From positions 3,777,353 through 3,841,352 of the forward strand of contig NZ_CP025025.1 in the NCBI RefSeq assembly GCF_002874535.1: 64,000 nucleotides of DNA, written 5' to 3'. This document shows positions 47,841-56,931 of this stretch, piece by piece. Positions within the stretch are counted from its first letter, which is position 1. The number at the start of each line of letters is the position of its first letter. Source of the DNA: Mesobacillus jeotgali. Its GTDB lineage: Bacteria > Bacillota > Bacilli > Bacillales > Cytobacillaceae. Position numbers and translations under genes: made by a program. Below the pieces are notes generated by a model that saw only the letters and a list, made by a program, of their open reading frames with translations, ran no database searches and was not told where the DNA came from.

Positions 47841-48896
47841 TTAAGAATTTCGTGTCTTGAATAGCAGGTAAACAAAGTAGGGAGCGCCAATACCTGCAGT
47901 AAAAACGCCCGCTGGGACTTCTAATGGTGAAAACATTGTGCGGCCAATCAAATCTGCCAGCATGACAAGGATTCCGCCAATCAATGCCGATACAGGCAAG
48001 AGAGCACCGAACGCTGAACCAACCAGCCTCCTTGCCATATGCGGAGCCATCAACCCAACAAAACCAATGCCGCCTGCAAAAGCAACCGAACTGGCTATAA
48101 GTGCAGTGCTGACCAGCAATAGTGCAAACCGCTGCCGCTGGACATGGCCACCAACCCCAGTTGCTATATCTTCCCCTAATTCCTGTACATTCACATTCCT
48201 GGCAAAGATAAAAGCAATCAGTAGCATACTGACTGTCCAGGGGACGAGCACCGCTACATTTCCCCATGTCGAACCATAAACCGTACCCGTGATCCAGATA
48301 TTCGCCTGGCTGGCCCGATATATCGGCCCCATAATCATCATCAATGTAGTCAACGCCTGCATCATCGCTGATATTCCAATACCAATCAACACGAGCCTTA
48401 CAGGCGAGACGCCATTTTTCCAGGAAAGAAAATAAACCAGGAATGCTACGATTGCGGCACCTGCGAATGCGGCGACAGGCATCCATTCTATACTTACTGT
48501 CAGAGCATTGTTATCATCACTGAAAATAGCTAAAAATCCTACAACCGCTACCGATGCTCCACCGGTGATTCCCAAAATATCAGGTGAAGCAAGCGGATTC
48601 CGGATCATCCCCTGCAGAAGTCCACCGGCGACAGCCAAACTTATTCCAACCATCAGAGCAACAATAATTCTGGGAAGCCGGAACGATTGCACGACCAATC
48701 TCTCCATATCGCTTCCCCCGCCAAAAAACACAGCAAGGACGCTTATTGGGCTTATATCCATATCGCCCAGGCCGGTACTGATGACAAACACGGCAAATGC
48801 GGTAACCAGCAGGCCCAGAAAAATCAGCGCGGCTTTTTTATCAATCAAAAAAGAGATTCTATCCTTAAAAAGTCTTAAGCTTTTGTACTGGCTCAT
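47841..48896 (-). CDS. yfhA: Iron-siderophore ABC transporter permease (YfhA-like)
   Basis: A 351-residue FecCD permease with about nine spans; the signature GGLLQGMIRNPLASPDILGI is near residue 90. It overlaps the upstream permease by 4 bp (ATGA). It forms a heterodimer with the YfiZ-like partner. Confidence 0.87.
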   Translation of the reverse strand: MSQYKSLRLFKDRISFLIDKKAALIFLGLLVTAFAVFVISTGLGDMDISPISVLAVFFGGGSDMERLVVQSFRLPRIIVALMVGISLAVAGGLLQGMIRNPLASPDILGITGGASVAVVGFLAIFSDDNNALTVSIEWMPVAAFAGAAIVAFLVYFLSWKNGVSPVRLVLIGIGISAMMQALTTLMMIMGPIYRASQANIWITGTVYGSTWGNVAVLVPWTVSMLLIAFIFARNVNVQELGEDIATGVGGHVQRQRFALLLVSTALIASSVAFAGGIGFVGLMAPHMARRLVGSAFGALLPVSALIGGILVMLADLIGRTMFSPLEVPAGVFTAGIGAPYFVYLLFKTRNS

Positions 48897-49897
48897 TTTC
48901 CATTGAACCCCTTTCTCGCAATATAGATGAAAAATGGAGTTCCAATCATCGCCGTCATGACCCCGACAGGGATTTCCTGCGGCATCAGCACATATCGGGC
49001 AGCGATATCCGCTGCCAATAACAGCATCCCTCCGAAAATCGCAGAGAAAGGAATGACCCAGCGGTGGTCAATGCCAACCACAGCCCTCGTCAAATGCGGG
49101 ATTACAATCCCGATAAAACCAATTGGACCAGCAACAGCAACAGCCCCTCCCGATAAGAGAACAATAATAACACCAGTGCCAAGCTTGACAAAACCAGTAT
49201 TCAAGCCTAGGCCCTTTGCTACATCCTCGCCCATTGACAAGATGTTCATTTTAGAAGAAATCAAAACAGCTGCAATCCAGCCAATCGCTAAATATGGGAG
49301 GACTCCAATGAGAGTTTCCAGCTTGCGCCCCTGTACAGAGCCCGCAAGCCAGTATAAAACCTGTTCTAGAGCAGCCTCATCCAGTACCAGCAATCCCTGG
49401 GTGAAAGAAGAAAACATCGCGGTCATCGCCGCGCCTGCAAGCGTCAGCTTCATCGGAGTCAGCCCTTCACGGCCTGCCGAACCAATTACATAGACACTGA
49501 CTGCCGCCAATGCCGCACCCAAAAAGGAAATCCATGCAAAAGCCTGGAGGCTCCCGACTGAAAAAATCGTCACCGCAACTACTACTGCAAAACCAGCCCC
49601 CGCATTCACTCCAAAAATACCTGGTGATGCGAGTGGGTTCTTCGTCAATGTCTGCATCAGGACACCTGCAATCGCAAGGCTGGCACCGACTGATGCCGCA
49701 ATCAGCGCCCGTGGAAGGCGAACTGATTGAACAATAATATGTTCATTTGAACCGTTATAATTCGTGAAAGCATTAAACGCGGTTCCCCACGATGTGTCCG
49801 TATAGCCGTATACGATACTTGCACATATTAAGAATAAAATTAATAGGGTGGAAATCAATAATCCGCCCAATCTTTGTCCATTGGTTTTTAGCAGCAT
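48893..49897 (-). CDS. yfiZ: Iron-siderophore ABC transporter permease (YfiZ-like)
   Basis: A 334-residue FecCD permease (GVLMQTLTKNPLASPGIFGV) with about nine spans. It is the first gene of the minus-strand operon, divergent from the binding-protein gene, with Fur boxes in the shared intergenic region. Confidence 0.87.
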   Translation of the reverse strand: MLLKTNGQRLGGLLISTLLILFLICASIVYGYTDTSWGTAFNAFTNYNGSNEHIIVQSVRLPRALIAASVGASLAIAGVLMQTLTKNPLASPGIFGVNAGAGFAVVVAVTIFSVGSLQAFAWISFLGAALAAVSVYVIGSAGREGLTPMKLTLAGAAMTAMFSSFTQGLLVLDEAALEQVLYWLAGSVQGRKLETLIGVLPYLAIGWIAAVLISSKMNILSMGEDVAKGLGLNTGFVKLGTGVIIVLLSGGAVAVAGPIGFIGIVIPHLTRAVVGIDHRWVIPFSAIFGGMLLLAADIAARYVLMPQEIPVGVMTAMIGTPFFIYIARKGFNGK

Positions 49898-50010
49898 TTC
49901 AATTTACCTTTCTTTTTTAAGGAAGTTGTTTATATTGTTATTTAACTTTAATTGATATGAGGTTCGTTTTCATTAGTTCATTGGAAAGTTCACAAAATCG
50001 TCAATGAATA

Positions 50011-50025
50011 TGAAAATCATTATCA
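50011..50025. promoter_or_regulatory. Fur box 1 in the siderophore intergenic region
   Basis: TGAAAATCATTATCA differs by one base from the 7-1-7 Fur consensus TGATAATnATTATCA. It lies between the divergent yfiZ-like and yfiY-like genes. Confidence 0.85.
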
Positions 50026-50033
50026 ATTAGTTA

Positions 50034-50063
50034 TTGACAAGGTCTCCCTTTAAATTTTATCAT
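50034..50063 (+). promoter_or_regulatory. Promoter of the yfiY-like gene
   Basis: TTGACA (50034-50039) and TATCAT (50058-50063) with an 18-bp spacer. Flanked by Fur boxes on both sides. Confidence 0.65.
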
Positions 50064-50077
50064 AAAGGAGCAGTAAT

Positions 50078-50092
50078 TGAAAATGATTATCA
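50078..50092. promoter_or_regulatory. Fur box 2, upstream of the yfiY-like gene
   Basis: TGAAAATGATTATCA is one base off the Fur 7-1-7 consensus. It covers the probable transcription start of the binding-protein gene. Confidence 0.88.
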
Positions 50093-50116
50093 ATCACATT
50101 CTAGGAGGAATTACAT

Positions 50117-51082
50117 ATGAAAGCTTCAAAATTATTACTGACTCTCATTACGATCTTCACTGTCCTGATTTTGGCAGCATGCGGAGGTAATGAGGATAAG
50201 GAAAAGGAAACAGCTGAACAACCAAAAGAAAAAGAAGAAACGAGCTACACTGTTGATCATGCCATGGGTTCTACTACATTAGAAAAAACACCAGAAAAAG
50301 TCGTGATTTTAACAAACGAAGGTACTGAAGCCCTTCTTGCACTTGGAGTTACACCAGTTGGGGCTGTCCAATCCTGGACTGGCGATCCATGGTACGACCA
50401 TATTGCAGATGAAATGAAGGATGTCGAGGTTGTCGGCGTAGAAAGCCAGGTAAATGTAGAAGCAATTGCTAAACTGCAGCCTGATTTGATCATCGGAAAT
50501 AAAATGCGCCAGGAAGATATTTACGAACAACTGAAAGCAATCGCCCCAACGGTTTTCGCTGAAGATCTTCGCGGAAACTGGAAGAACAACTTTGAACTTT
50601 ATGCAAAAGCTGTAAACAAAGAAGAAAAAGGCAATGAAGTACTTGCTGATTATGATCAGCGAATCGAAGATCTAAAAGAAAAACTTGGTGATAAAGTAAA
50701 TATGGAAGTTTCTATGGTCCGCTTCATGGCTGGCGACGTACGTATTTACCACAAGGATTCATTCTCAGGCGTCATCCTCGAACAAATTGGCATGGCTCGT
50801 CCTGAAAGCCAGGATAAAGAAGACTTTGCCGAAAAAGGCGTGACAAAGGAAAGAATTCCGGCAATGGACGGAGATATCCTCTTCTACTTCACATATGATG
50901 AAGGTGACGGTAAAGCAACTGAAGTTGAAAAGGAATGGATCGAGGACCCGTTATTCCAAAACCTTGAAGTAGCGAAAAAAGGTGAAGTGCACAAAGTAGA
51001 TGATGCCATCTGGAATACAGCTGGCGGCGTAAAGGCTGCTAACTTGATGCTGGATGATCTTGAAAAACATTTGTTGAAATAG
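50117..51082 (+). CDS. yfiY: Iron-siderophore binding lipoprotein (YfiY-like)
   Basis: A 321-residue type III solute-binding lipoprotein (lipobox LAAC; Glu/Lys-rich linker). Segments TPEKVVILTNEGTEALLALGV and AKLQPDLIIGNKM are typical of FhuD/YfiY-like proteins. In B. subtilis YfiY binds schizokinen and arthrobactin; the ligand here is inferred. Iron repression through the two Fur boxes is expected. Confidence 0.88.
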   Translation: MKASKLLLTLITIFTVLILAACGGNEDKEKETAEQPKEKEETSYTVDHAMGSTTLEKTPEKVVILTNEGTEALLALGVTPVGAVQSWTGDPWYDHIADEMKDVEVVGVESQVNVEAIAKLQPDLIIGNKMRQEDIYEQLKAIAPTVFAEDLRGNWKNNFELYAKAVNKEEKGNEVLADYDQRIEDLKEKLGDKVNMEVSMVRFMAGDVRIYHKDSFSGVILEQIGMARPESQDKEDFAEKGVTKERIPAMDGDILFYFTYDEGDGKATEVEKEWIEDPLFQNLEVAKKGEVHKVDDAIWNTAGGVKAANLMLDDLEKHLLK

Positions 51083-51157
51083 GCTCTTTTCTCAAACTTT
51101 GTTGCTTTTGATTACAAAATAGGATTGAATGACATCTTTTCTTTTCAAACTTGACTC

Positions 51158-51355
51158 TATAATGAGAAAAGAGCTTGCAAACTTAATACCGACCAGCAAA
51201 ATGAATTCATATACGTTAAAATCGGCTTTAAGATTTTAACAACAATCTTTACGAAAGCAGACTTTAAATAAAATCCCCCCAAGATTTTATTTAACTAATC
51301 TCTCTCCCCATATATAGAGAACAGGAAAACCCGCGAAATATTGCGGGTTTTTTCT
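51158..51355 (+). ncRNA. Candidate small RNA with C-rich loops
   Basis: A consensus TATAAT is at 51158-51163 (a matching -35 is not clear). It is followed by four hairpins: 51215-51240 (9 bp), 51264-51294 (12-bp A/T stem with a loop of Cs), 51301-51320 (5-bp stem with a CCCC-containing loop) and an intrinsic terminator at 51328-51349 with a T-run. C-rich loops are typical of Bacillus sRNAs such as FsrA and RoxS that pair with Shine-Dalgarno sequences. It could instead be the long 3' UTR of the Fur-regulated gene upstream. Confidence 0.55.
51328..51355 (+). terminator. Terminator upstream of gerA
   Basis: AACCCGC / GCGGGTT stem with TTTTTTC tract; ends the transcript from yfiY or the small RNA. 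Confidence 0.88.
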
Positions 51356-51451
51356 TTTTGGCTAAATTAATGACAAGTTTGCGAAAAGAGTTTTCATAAT
51401 CCTCCCATTTTCGGAAATGATAAGCGTAAATCCAGATTGGCGGAGATTGCT

Positions 51452-52996
51452 ATGAAACAGTTATTCAAGAAAAAACTGATGAAAGATATAGAAAAAGAAG
51501 CTGCTAGACAGGATACAGAGGGGCAAAAGCCTGATCAATATCTGAATGATCATGAATGGGAAAACACATTCTTTAAGTCACACGATTACAAAAAGACTTT
51601 TTACGTGAACCAGAAGACGGGAAAGAAATTTTGTTTCTCCTTCATGTCAACATTAGTGGATGAAAGTCTTCTCCAGAATAATGCTCTTCCCTATCTGCTT
51701 GAAGGCGACTTTAAAAGCATTGAAGATGTCAAGAAGCTAGTGCCAATTGCGGATGTCCAGGTTTCTGACAAGAACTCGGATATTGAAAAAAAGCTCTTTA
51801 ATGGATATGTATTGCTGACACTCGAAAATGAAGAAAAATATTTCGCTTTCGTTGCTGCCCAGAAAGAAATTGTAAGGACAGTCGCCCAGCCTGAGGTTGA
51901 ATTCAGCGTAATCGGGCCAAAGGAATCCTTTGTGGAATCGATTGACCAGAATCTGAATCTCATTCGCAAAAGAGTGCCTGTCAAAGAGTTGATCATCGAA
52001 AAATACACAGTTGGTTCACTTTCAAAAAGCGGAATTGCCGTCCTATACATAGATGGCATAACCAATAAAGATAATGTCGATACTGTCGTACAGCGCATCA
52101 AGGAAGTTGAATTCGACGAAATCACGGACAGCTCCTATATCGTCCAGCTGATTTCAGATAACCAGAATTCTCCCTTTCCGCAATTGTTGGATACGGAAAG
52201 GCCTGACCGTGTGGCGGCAATCCTCGCTGAGGGAAAAATCGCCATCCTGGTTGACGGGTCGCCTCATGCGCTGATCGGTCCTACTACACTGGTCGAATTT
52301 TTCGGATCATTTGAAGACTATTTCCTTAATTATTTACTATCTTCTTTTTTCCGTTTGGTCCGTCTATTTGCCGTTGCATTCTCAATCCTAATCACACCCA
52401 TTTATGTAGCAGCCCTGTCCTATCATTATGAATTGATCCCAAAGGATCTGTTAAGTACTTTGATTACATCAAGAAGAGAAATTCCGCTTCCTCCGATATT
52501 GGAAGCCTTGTTCCTTGAACTGACGATTGAGCTATTGCGTGAGGCTGGAGCCCGGCTGCCGACAAAGGTCGGCCAGACAATCGGTATCGTGGGAGGAATC
52601 GTAATCGGGACTGCCTCCGTTGAAGCAGGCTTGACGAGTAATGTCCTGCTGATCATTGTCGCATTGGCAGCGCTGGCGTCTTTCACAACACCAGTATACC
52701 GGATGGGCAATACAATCAGACTGTTGCGGTTCCCGTTCCTGTTCTTCGCTGAGCTTTGGGGAATGCTGGGAATCGTCGTTTCCTTCTCGTTCCTCCTGGC
52801 CCACTTGCTTCGACTTACATCATTGGGCAGGCCTTTCCTGGAGCCTTTGTACCCTCCAAGGATAACAGACTTCAAAGATGCGATCATCCGTTTGCCGTTT
52901 ACAATGCAATACAACCGGCCACAATATTTGAGGACGGAAAACCCTGTCCGGTTCAGTGAAAAAAAAGCGAAGCAAAAGAAGGACATCGATGAATGA
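51452..52996 (+). CDS. GerA-family spore germination receptor, A subunit
   Basis: A 514-residue germinant-receptor A subunit. Residues 1-240 form the soluble N-terminal domain and 270-450 hold several spans. Family motifs are VAAILAEGKIAILVDGSPHALIGP and PPILEALFLELTIELLREAGARLP. The ATG at 51452 follows GGAG. It is the first gene of a gerABC operon; the germinant is unknown. A sigma-G promoter could not be assigned with confidence. Confidence 0.9.
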   Translation: MKQLFKKKLMKDIEKEAARQDTEGQKPDQYLNDHEWENTFFKSHDYKKTFYVNQKTGKKFCFSFMSTLVDESLLQNNALPYLLEGDFKSIEDVKKLVPIADVQVSDKNSDIEKKLFNGYVLLTLENEEKYFAFVAAQKEIVRTVAQPEVEFSVIGPKESFVESIDQNLNLIRKRVPVKELIIEKYTVGSLSKSGIAVLYIDGITNKDNVDTVVQRIKEVEFDEITDSSYIVQLISDNQNSPFPQLLDTERPDRVAAILAEGKIAILVDGSPHALIGPTTLVEFFGSFEDYFLNYLLSSFFRLVRLFAVAFSILITPIYVAALSYHYELIPKDLLSTLITSRREIPLPPILEALFLELTIELLREAGARLPTKVGQTIGIVGGIVIGTASVEAGLTSNVLLIIVALAALASFTTPVYRMGNTIRLLRFPFLFFAELWGMLGIVVSFSFLLAHLLRLTSLGRPFLEPLYPPRITDFKDAIIRLPFTMQYNRPQYLRTENPVRFSEKKAKQKKDIDE

Positions 52997-53015
52997 GCAT
53001 TGGAGGTTTTGATGA

Positions 53016-54113
53016 ATGCAGCAGCCAGTACCCGAAAGATTGCAAGTTTCACCATTTCTCGTTCTCTACTTAATCATGTCCATGCAGATTGGCATCGGAG
53101 TCCTTGGCTACCAGCGAATCATCGCGAAGGATGCTGGCTATGATGCATGGATATCGGTCCTTGCTGCTGGCCTGAGTATCCATATTATCATTTGGATGAT
53201 TTATAAAATTTGCGGTACGGTTGAAGGGGATATTGTTGCTGCCAATGCCTTTGTTTTCGGTAAAAAAATCGGCAATGTCTTAAGTTCTGTTTTTATCTTC
53301 TACCTGCTAATTTTTGCTTTGGCTGTCTTAAGGACATTTATCGAAGTCATTCAGGTATGGATGTTCCCAGAGATCAGTACTTTCTGGTACAGCCTTGTCT
53401 TTTTGTTTCTGTCTGTTTATATCGTATTTGGCGGTTTTCGGACCGTCACAGGTATTGCTTTTTTCTGTATAGTCCTGCCGAGCTATCTGCTGCTGACATT
53501 CGGGTTCGCGCTCAAGTATGCAGAATTCAGGAATCTACTGCCAATTTTTGATCATTCTCTTAAAGAATTCGCTACTAGTGCATATAACATGTCACTTACC
53601 TATATCGGATTCGAAATACCCTTGTTTTTCTACCCTTTTATAAAAGATGCACCCAAGTCCCAGAAGTGGGCACATTTAGGGGTCTTTTTGACGACAATCA
53701 TCTACACTGTCCTAGCAATTATTACTTTCACTTATTTTTCAGAAGCTCAGCTGGCCAAATCCATCTGGGCCACACTGGAAATGTGGAAGATTGTCAGCAT
53801 GCCATTTGTAGAGCGTTTTGAATATATCGGTATTGCCAACTGGAACTTGATCATCCTGCCAAATATATGCATAGCACTTTGGGGAGGCAGCATGATTTTA
53901 AAGAGGGCATATAAACTGCGCCAAAAGAAAGGCGTTATAGTATTAGCGCTGATCTGTCTGGTTGCCGTTTCCTTTTTTGATACTCGTGCGAAAATCAATC
54001 TTTTAAATGATTGGACTGCAAAAATTGGCTTCGCTGTTACCTATATTTATATCCCGATTTTATTTATCGCCACTTTGATCGCCAAGAAGGTGAAGAATAA
54101 AAATGAGAATTAG
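53016..54113 (+). CDS. GerB-type spore germination permease subunit
   Basis: A 365-residue, ten-span APC-superfamily protein of the GerAB family (LVLYLIMSMQIGIGVLGYQR at the N-terminus). It is likely the germinant-binding subunit in the spore inner membrane. It lies 20 bp after the A subunit and overlaps the C subunit by 11 bp. Confidence 0.9.
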   Translation: MQQPVPERLQVSPFLVLYLIMSMQIGIGVLGYQRIIAKDAGYDAWISVLAAGLSIHIIIWMIYKICGTVEGDIVAANAFVFGKKIGNVLSSVFIFYLLIFALAVLRTFIEVIQVWMFPEISTFWYSLVFLFLSVYIVFGGFRTVTGIAFFCIVLPSYLLLTFGFALKYAEFRNLLPIFDHSLKEFATSAYNMSLTYIGFEIPLFFYPFIKDAPKSQKWAHLGVFLTTIIYTVLAIITFTYFSEAQLAKSIWATLEMWKIVSMPFVERFEYIGIANWNLIILPNICIALWGGSMILKRAYKLRQKKGVIVLALICLVAVSFFDTRAKINLLNDWTAKIGFAVTYIYIPILFIATLIAKKVKNKNEN

Positions 54114-55170
54114 AAGTTTTTTTTTGGTTTTAGCAGCAGTCATCACACTTTCAGGTTGTGTCGAAAAAGAAATCATTGATGATGTCAATATTGAGATGGG
54201 CGTTGGCTATGATTTAGTTGAGGATGACAAAATTGAAGGTACGGTCATGATTCCCATTTTCAATCCTGATAAAAAAATCGGCAATTTCACCTATTCCGCG
54301 ACTGCCACGAGCAGCAGGGATCTCATACAGGAAATTCAGCGAAAATCGGCTCAGCCACTCGTAACTGGGTCATTGGAAATTGCTTTATTCGGAGAAGGCA
54401 TTGCCAGAAAGGGAATTAGAGAGTTTACAGATGCATTCGAACGCGATGCAAGCATCGGTGCGAGGGTTTATTTTGCTGTCGCTGATGAGTCAGCAAAACG
54501 CATCTTATCAGGGACGTATGGCAACAGGGGAAACGCAGTCCATTTATCCCAGCTGATTGAGCACAATATGGAAACACGGAATATTCCAATTACAAACATG
54601 CACCTTTTTTTATTTGACCTCTATCAGGAAGGGAAAGACCCCTACCTTCCTATTTTAAAAAAGGTAGAGCCCGAAATTATTGATATAGTTGGGATTGCTT
54701 TATTTAAAGATGATAAGCTCATGAGCGAACTCCCGCCAGAAAAAATGTTCTTCTTTAAGCTGCTTACAGACAAGTTCAGCGAAGGGGCATTTAAACTGGA
54801 TGTCGGTAAGGAGAAAGTGGTAATAAAAGATTTGGATTCAAAACATAAAATCAAACTGACGAAAAAGGATCCCTATAGCATTACCGTAGAAATCAAGATC
54901 AAAGGCCTGATTCGTGAATACACAGGACGTATTGTAACACCAGAGATTATTAAGAAGATCGAAAAAGAATTCGAAGATCAGGTCAACAAAGAAGCCAGCG
55001 CGATGATCAAGGATTTCCAGGAGCAGGGCATCGATCCCGTGGGATTTGGCCAGTTCATCAAAAGCAAAACAAGAGGCTTCGATTTTAAAAGATGGGAAGA
55101 CGAATATAAGAATTTAACCGTCAATGTTCAAACCGATATGATTATAACTGAGGTAGGAATTGTTGAGTAG
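54103..55170 (+). CDS. GerC-type spore germination lipoprotein
   Basis: A 355-residue Ger(x)C family lipoprotein with signal peptide and lipobox LSGC. The first conserved stretch is NIEMGVGYDLVEDDKIEGTVMIP. It probably anchors the receptor at the outer face of the inner spore membrane. It completes the gerABC operon. Confidence 0.9.
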   Translation: MRIRSFFLVLAAVITLSGCVEKEIIDDVNIEMGVGYDLVEDDKIEGTVMIPIFNPDKKIGNFTYSATATSSRDLIQEIQRKSAQPLVTGSLEIALFGEGIARKGIREFTDAFERDASIGARVYFAVADESAKRILSGTYGNRGNAVHLSQLIEHNMETRNIPITNMHLFLFDLYQEGKDPYLPILKKVEPEIIDIVGIALFKDDKLMSELPPEKMFFFKLLTDKFSEGAFKLDVGKEKVVIKDLDSKHKIKLTKKDPYSITVEIKIKGLIREYTGRIVTPEIIKKIEKEFEDQVNKEASAMIKDFQEQGIDPVGFGQFIKSKTRGFDFKRWEDEYKNLTVNVQTDMIITEVGIVE

Positions 55171-55174
55171 AACA

Positions 55175-55208
55175 AAAGAGGGTGTCCGATTTTTAGGACG
55201 CCCTCTTT
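55175..55208. terminator. Bidirectional terminator between gerC and rodA
   Basis: AAAGAGGGTGTCC / GGACGCCCTCTTT with a short loop and T-rich flanks; the genes converge. Confidence 0.85.
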
Positions 55209-55213
55209 CATTT

Positions 55214-56389
55214 TTAAGCAGTGGTCGAGAACATGTATTTCTTATAATGGTACCGTATCGAGAAAATCAAGCTTACAGCGAGCATATTTCCCATGAGCGA
55301 ACTTCCGCCGTAGCTGATGAACGGGAGAGGAATACCCGTGATTGGCAACAGGCCAATGGTCATCCCGATATTCTGAAATACGTGGAAGGTGATCATGCTG
55401 ATGACACCGACACAGATGTAAGTATAGAAATCGTTTTTCGTTTCCATGCCGATTTTTGTGATTTGATAAATCAGCAGGAAAAACAAGCTTACGATGATAC
55501 TTGCACCGACGAAGCCGAACTCCTCGCCGATGATGCTGAATATGAAGTCAGTATGACTCTCTGGCAGGTACACTTCCCTTGTTCCATAGCCCTTCCCCAC
55601 TGTTTCACCTGAACCGATGGCCAGCAGCGACCTCGTCAGCTGGAAGCCGGTTGTGCTCTGGTAATTATAAGGGTCAAGCCAGGAATAGATCCTCCCGAAT
55701 TGATATTCCTTCACTCCGAGATATTTTTCAAGGATTTCAGGCTTCCAGATCACAAAATAGAATATGATCGAAATCAGAGTTAGGCCTGTCCCAAAAATTG
55801 GCACAAGCAGCTTCCAGGTGATACCGGAAATAAATATCATCCCAAGCATGATTGCAATATAAACAAGCGATGTACCAAGGTCAGGCTGCTGCATGACGAG
55901 CATGAGCGGCACCATCGTGACAATACCGATTTTGAGCAAAAGCCAAAAGTCCGATTGAATCGTTTTAAGCCGATATTTCTGATGGTGGTCGACAATCACC
56001 CTCGCAAGCGCCAGGATGATGAACACCTTCACTAACTCCGACGGCTGCAGGGTACCCATTGCCGGCACCCTGTACCAGCTTTTTGCTCCATTGATGACAG
56101 GAGCAATCGTTGAAGGTGCCACGATAAGTCCTGCCAGCAGGACCAACCCAAAGCCGTACGCGTACCAGCTCAATTTTTGCAGCTGGTCAGAATCGAGGGT
56201 AATGACCGCGGTTATGATGCCGGCGCCAATGACATACCAGATAATTTGCTTTATTAAAAAGTTTTCAGAGCCATACTGTCCCGTCGTCTGGGCACTGTAA
56301 ATGGCAACGCAGCTTGAAAGAAATAATAGGATCAATATCGTAACCAGCCCATAGTCGAGCCGGGAATTCGTTTTTGGATTCGAAGTCAT
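55214..56389 (-). CDS. rodA: SEDS-family peptidoglycan polymerase, RodA-like
   Basis: A 391-residue, ten-span SEDS protein (FtsW/RodA/SpoVE). Key segments are RVPAMGTLQPSELVKV, MQQPDLGTSLVY, YGTREVYLPESHTDFIFSIIGEEFGFVG and the C-terminal LPFISYGGSSL. Family members polymerise glycan strands with class B PBPs. RodA-type elongation, or a sporulation-time paralogue beside the ger operon, cannot be told apart here. Confidence 0.85.
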   Translation of the reverse strand: MTSNPKTNSRLDYGLVTILILLFLSSCVAIYSAQTTGQYGSENFLIKQIIWYVIGAGIITAVITLDSDQLQKLSWYAYGFGLVLLAGLIVAPSTIAPVINGAKSWYRVPAMGTLQPSELVKVFIILALARVIVDHHQKYRLKTIQSDFWLLLKIGIVTMVPLMLVMQQPDLGTSLVYIAIMLGMIFISGITWKLLVPIFGTGLTLISIIFYFVIWKPEILEKYLGVKEYQFGRIYSWLDPYNYQSTTGFQLTRSLLAIGSGETVGKGYGTREVYLPESHTDFIFSIIGEEFGFVGASIIVSLFFLLIYQITKIGMETKNDFYTYICVGVISMITFHVFQNIGMTIGLLPITGIPLPFISYGGSSLMGNMLAVSLIFSIRYHYKKYMFSTTA

Positions 56390-56693
56390 TTTTATTCCCC
56401 TTTTAAAATGAAGGCAGTTTCCAACTGGAATGAGCGCTAAGGAAGTTTTTTATAAGGCATACAAATCGAGTCTTAATTGAAGAACTGTTCAATACTTCAT
56501 TATATTTTTTTCGACATTAAATCACAACTTCTGACTATGAAATGGTTATTATTACATATCTGAATATTTTTATTCAGGAAATTTGGCGCAGGTAAATGGA
56601 TTGAGCTTCCTTTTCAATTGTTGTGCTGTTTATTTGCATTTCCCTTTTGTGGGAGCTGGTAAGCACTTTGTCTTTTACTATTATGTCGCCATG

Positions 56694-56842
56694 ATGACGG
56701 ACAGTTTCCCTGCTTTTTCCGGGAATTGTGTCCGTCATGACCTTGATGAAGGACATTTTCCCTGCTTTTCCAGGGATTGTGTCCGTCATGACCTTGATGA
56801 CGGACAGTTTTTCTGCTTTTCCCGGGATTTGTGTCCGTCAAC
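56694..56842. repeat. 51/52-bp periodic GGACA/TGTCC array
   Basis: GTCCGTC begins at 56730, 56781 and 56833 (51 then 52 bp apart), each preceded about 35 bp earlier by GACGGACA or a close variant (GAAGGACA). The intervening TTCCCTGCTTTTCC is pyrimidine-rich. The architecture matches the CTGTCA arrays but the half-site differs. It lies in the gap between rodA and uppP (56390-56931). Otherwise that gap is A/T-rich and no gene is seen. Confidence 0.8.
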
Positions 56843-56931
56843 GTGTCCGCTGTAAATTTTGCGTGCATAGAGATGGGACATGTTTCATAGCTTTGTAAGG
56901 GACAAAGTCTTTGAAAAAGTGGGGATTCTGT

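Noticed and set aside
51383-51410. Sigma-G promoter for gerA
   Set aside because: CATAATC partly fits the -10, but no convincing -35 was found at the right spacing.
55160-55612. Plus-strand ORF after gerC
   Set aside because: It runs antisense through rodA and across the terminator; it has no ribosome-binding site and no plausible protein composition.
56583-56868. ORFs in both directions over the GGACA array
   Set aside because: They are by-products of the repeat period and encode repetitive low-complexity peptides.
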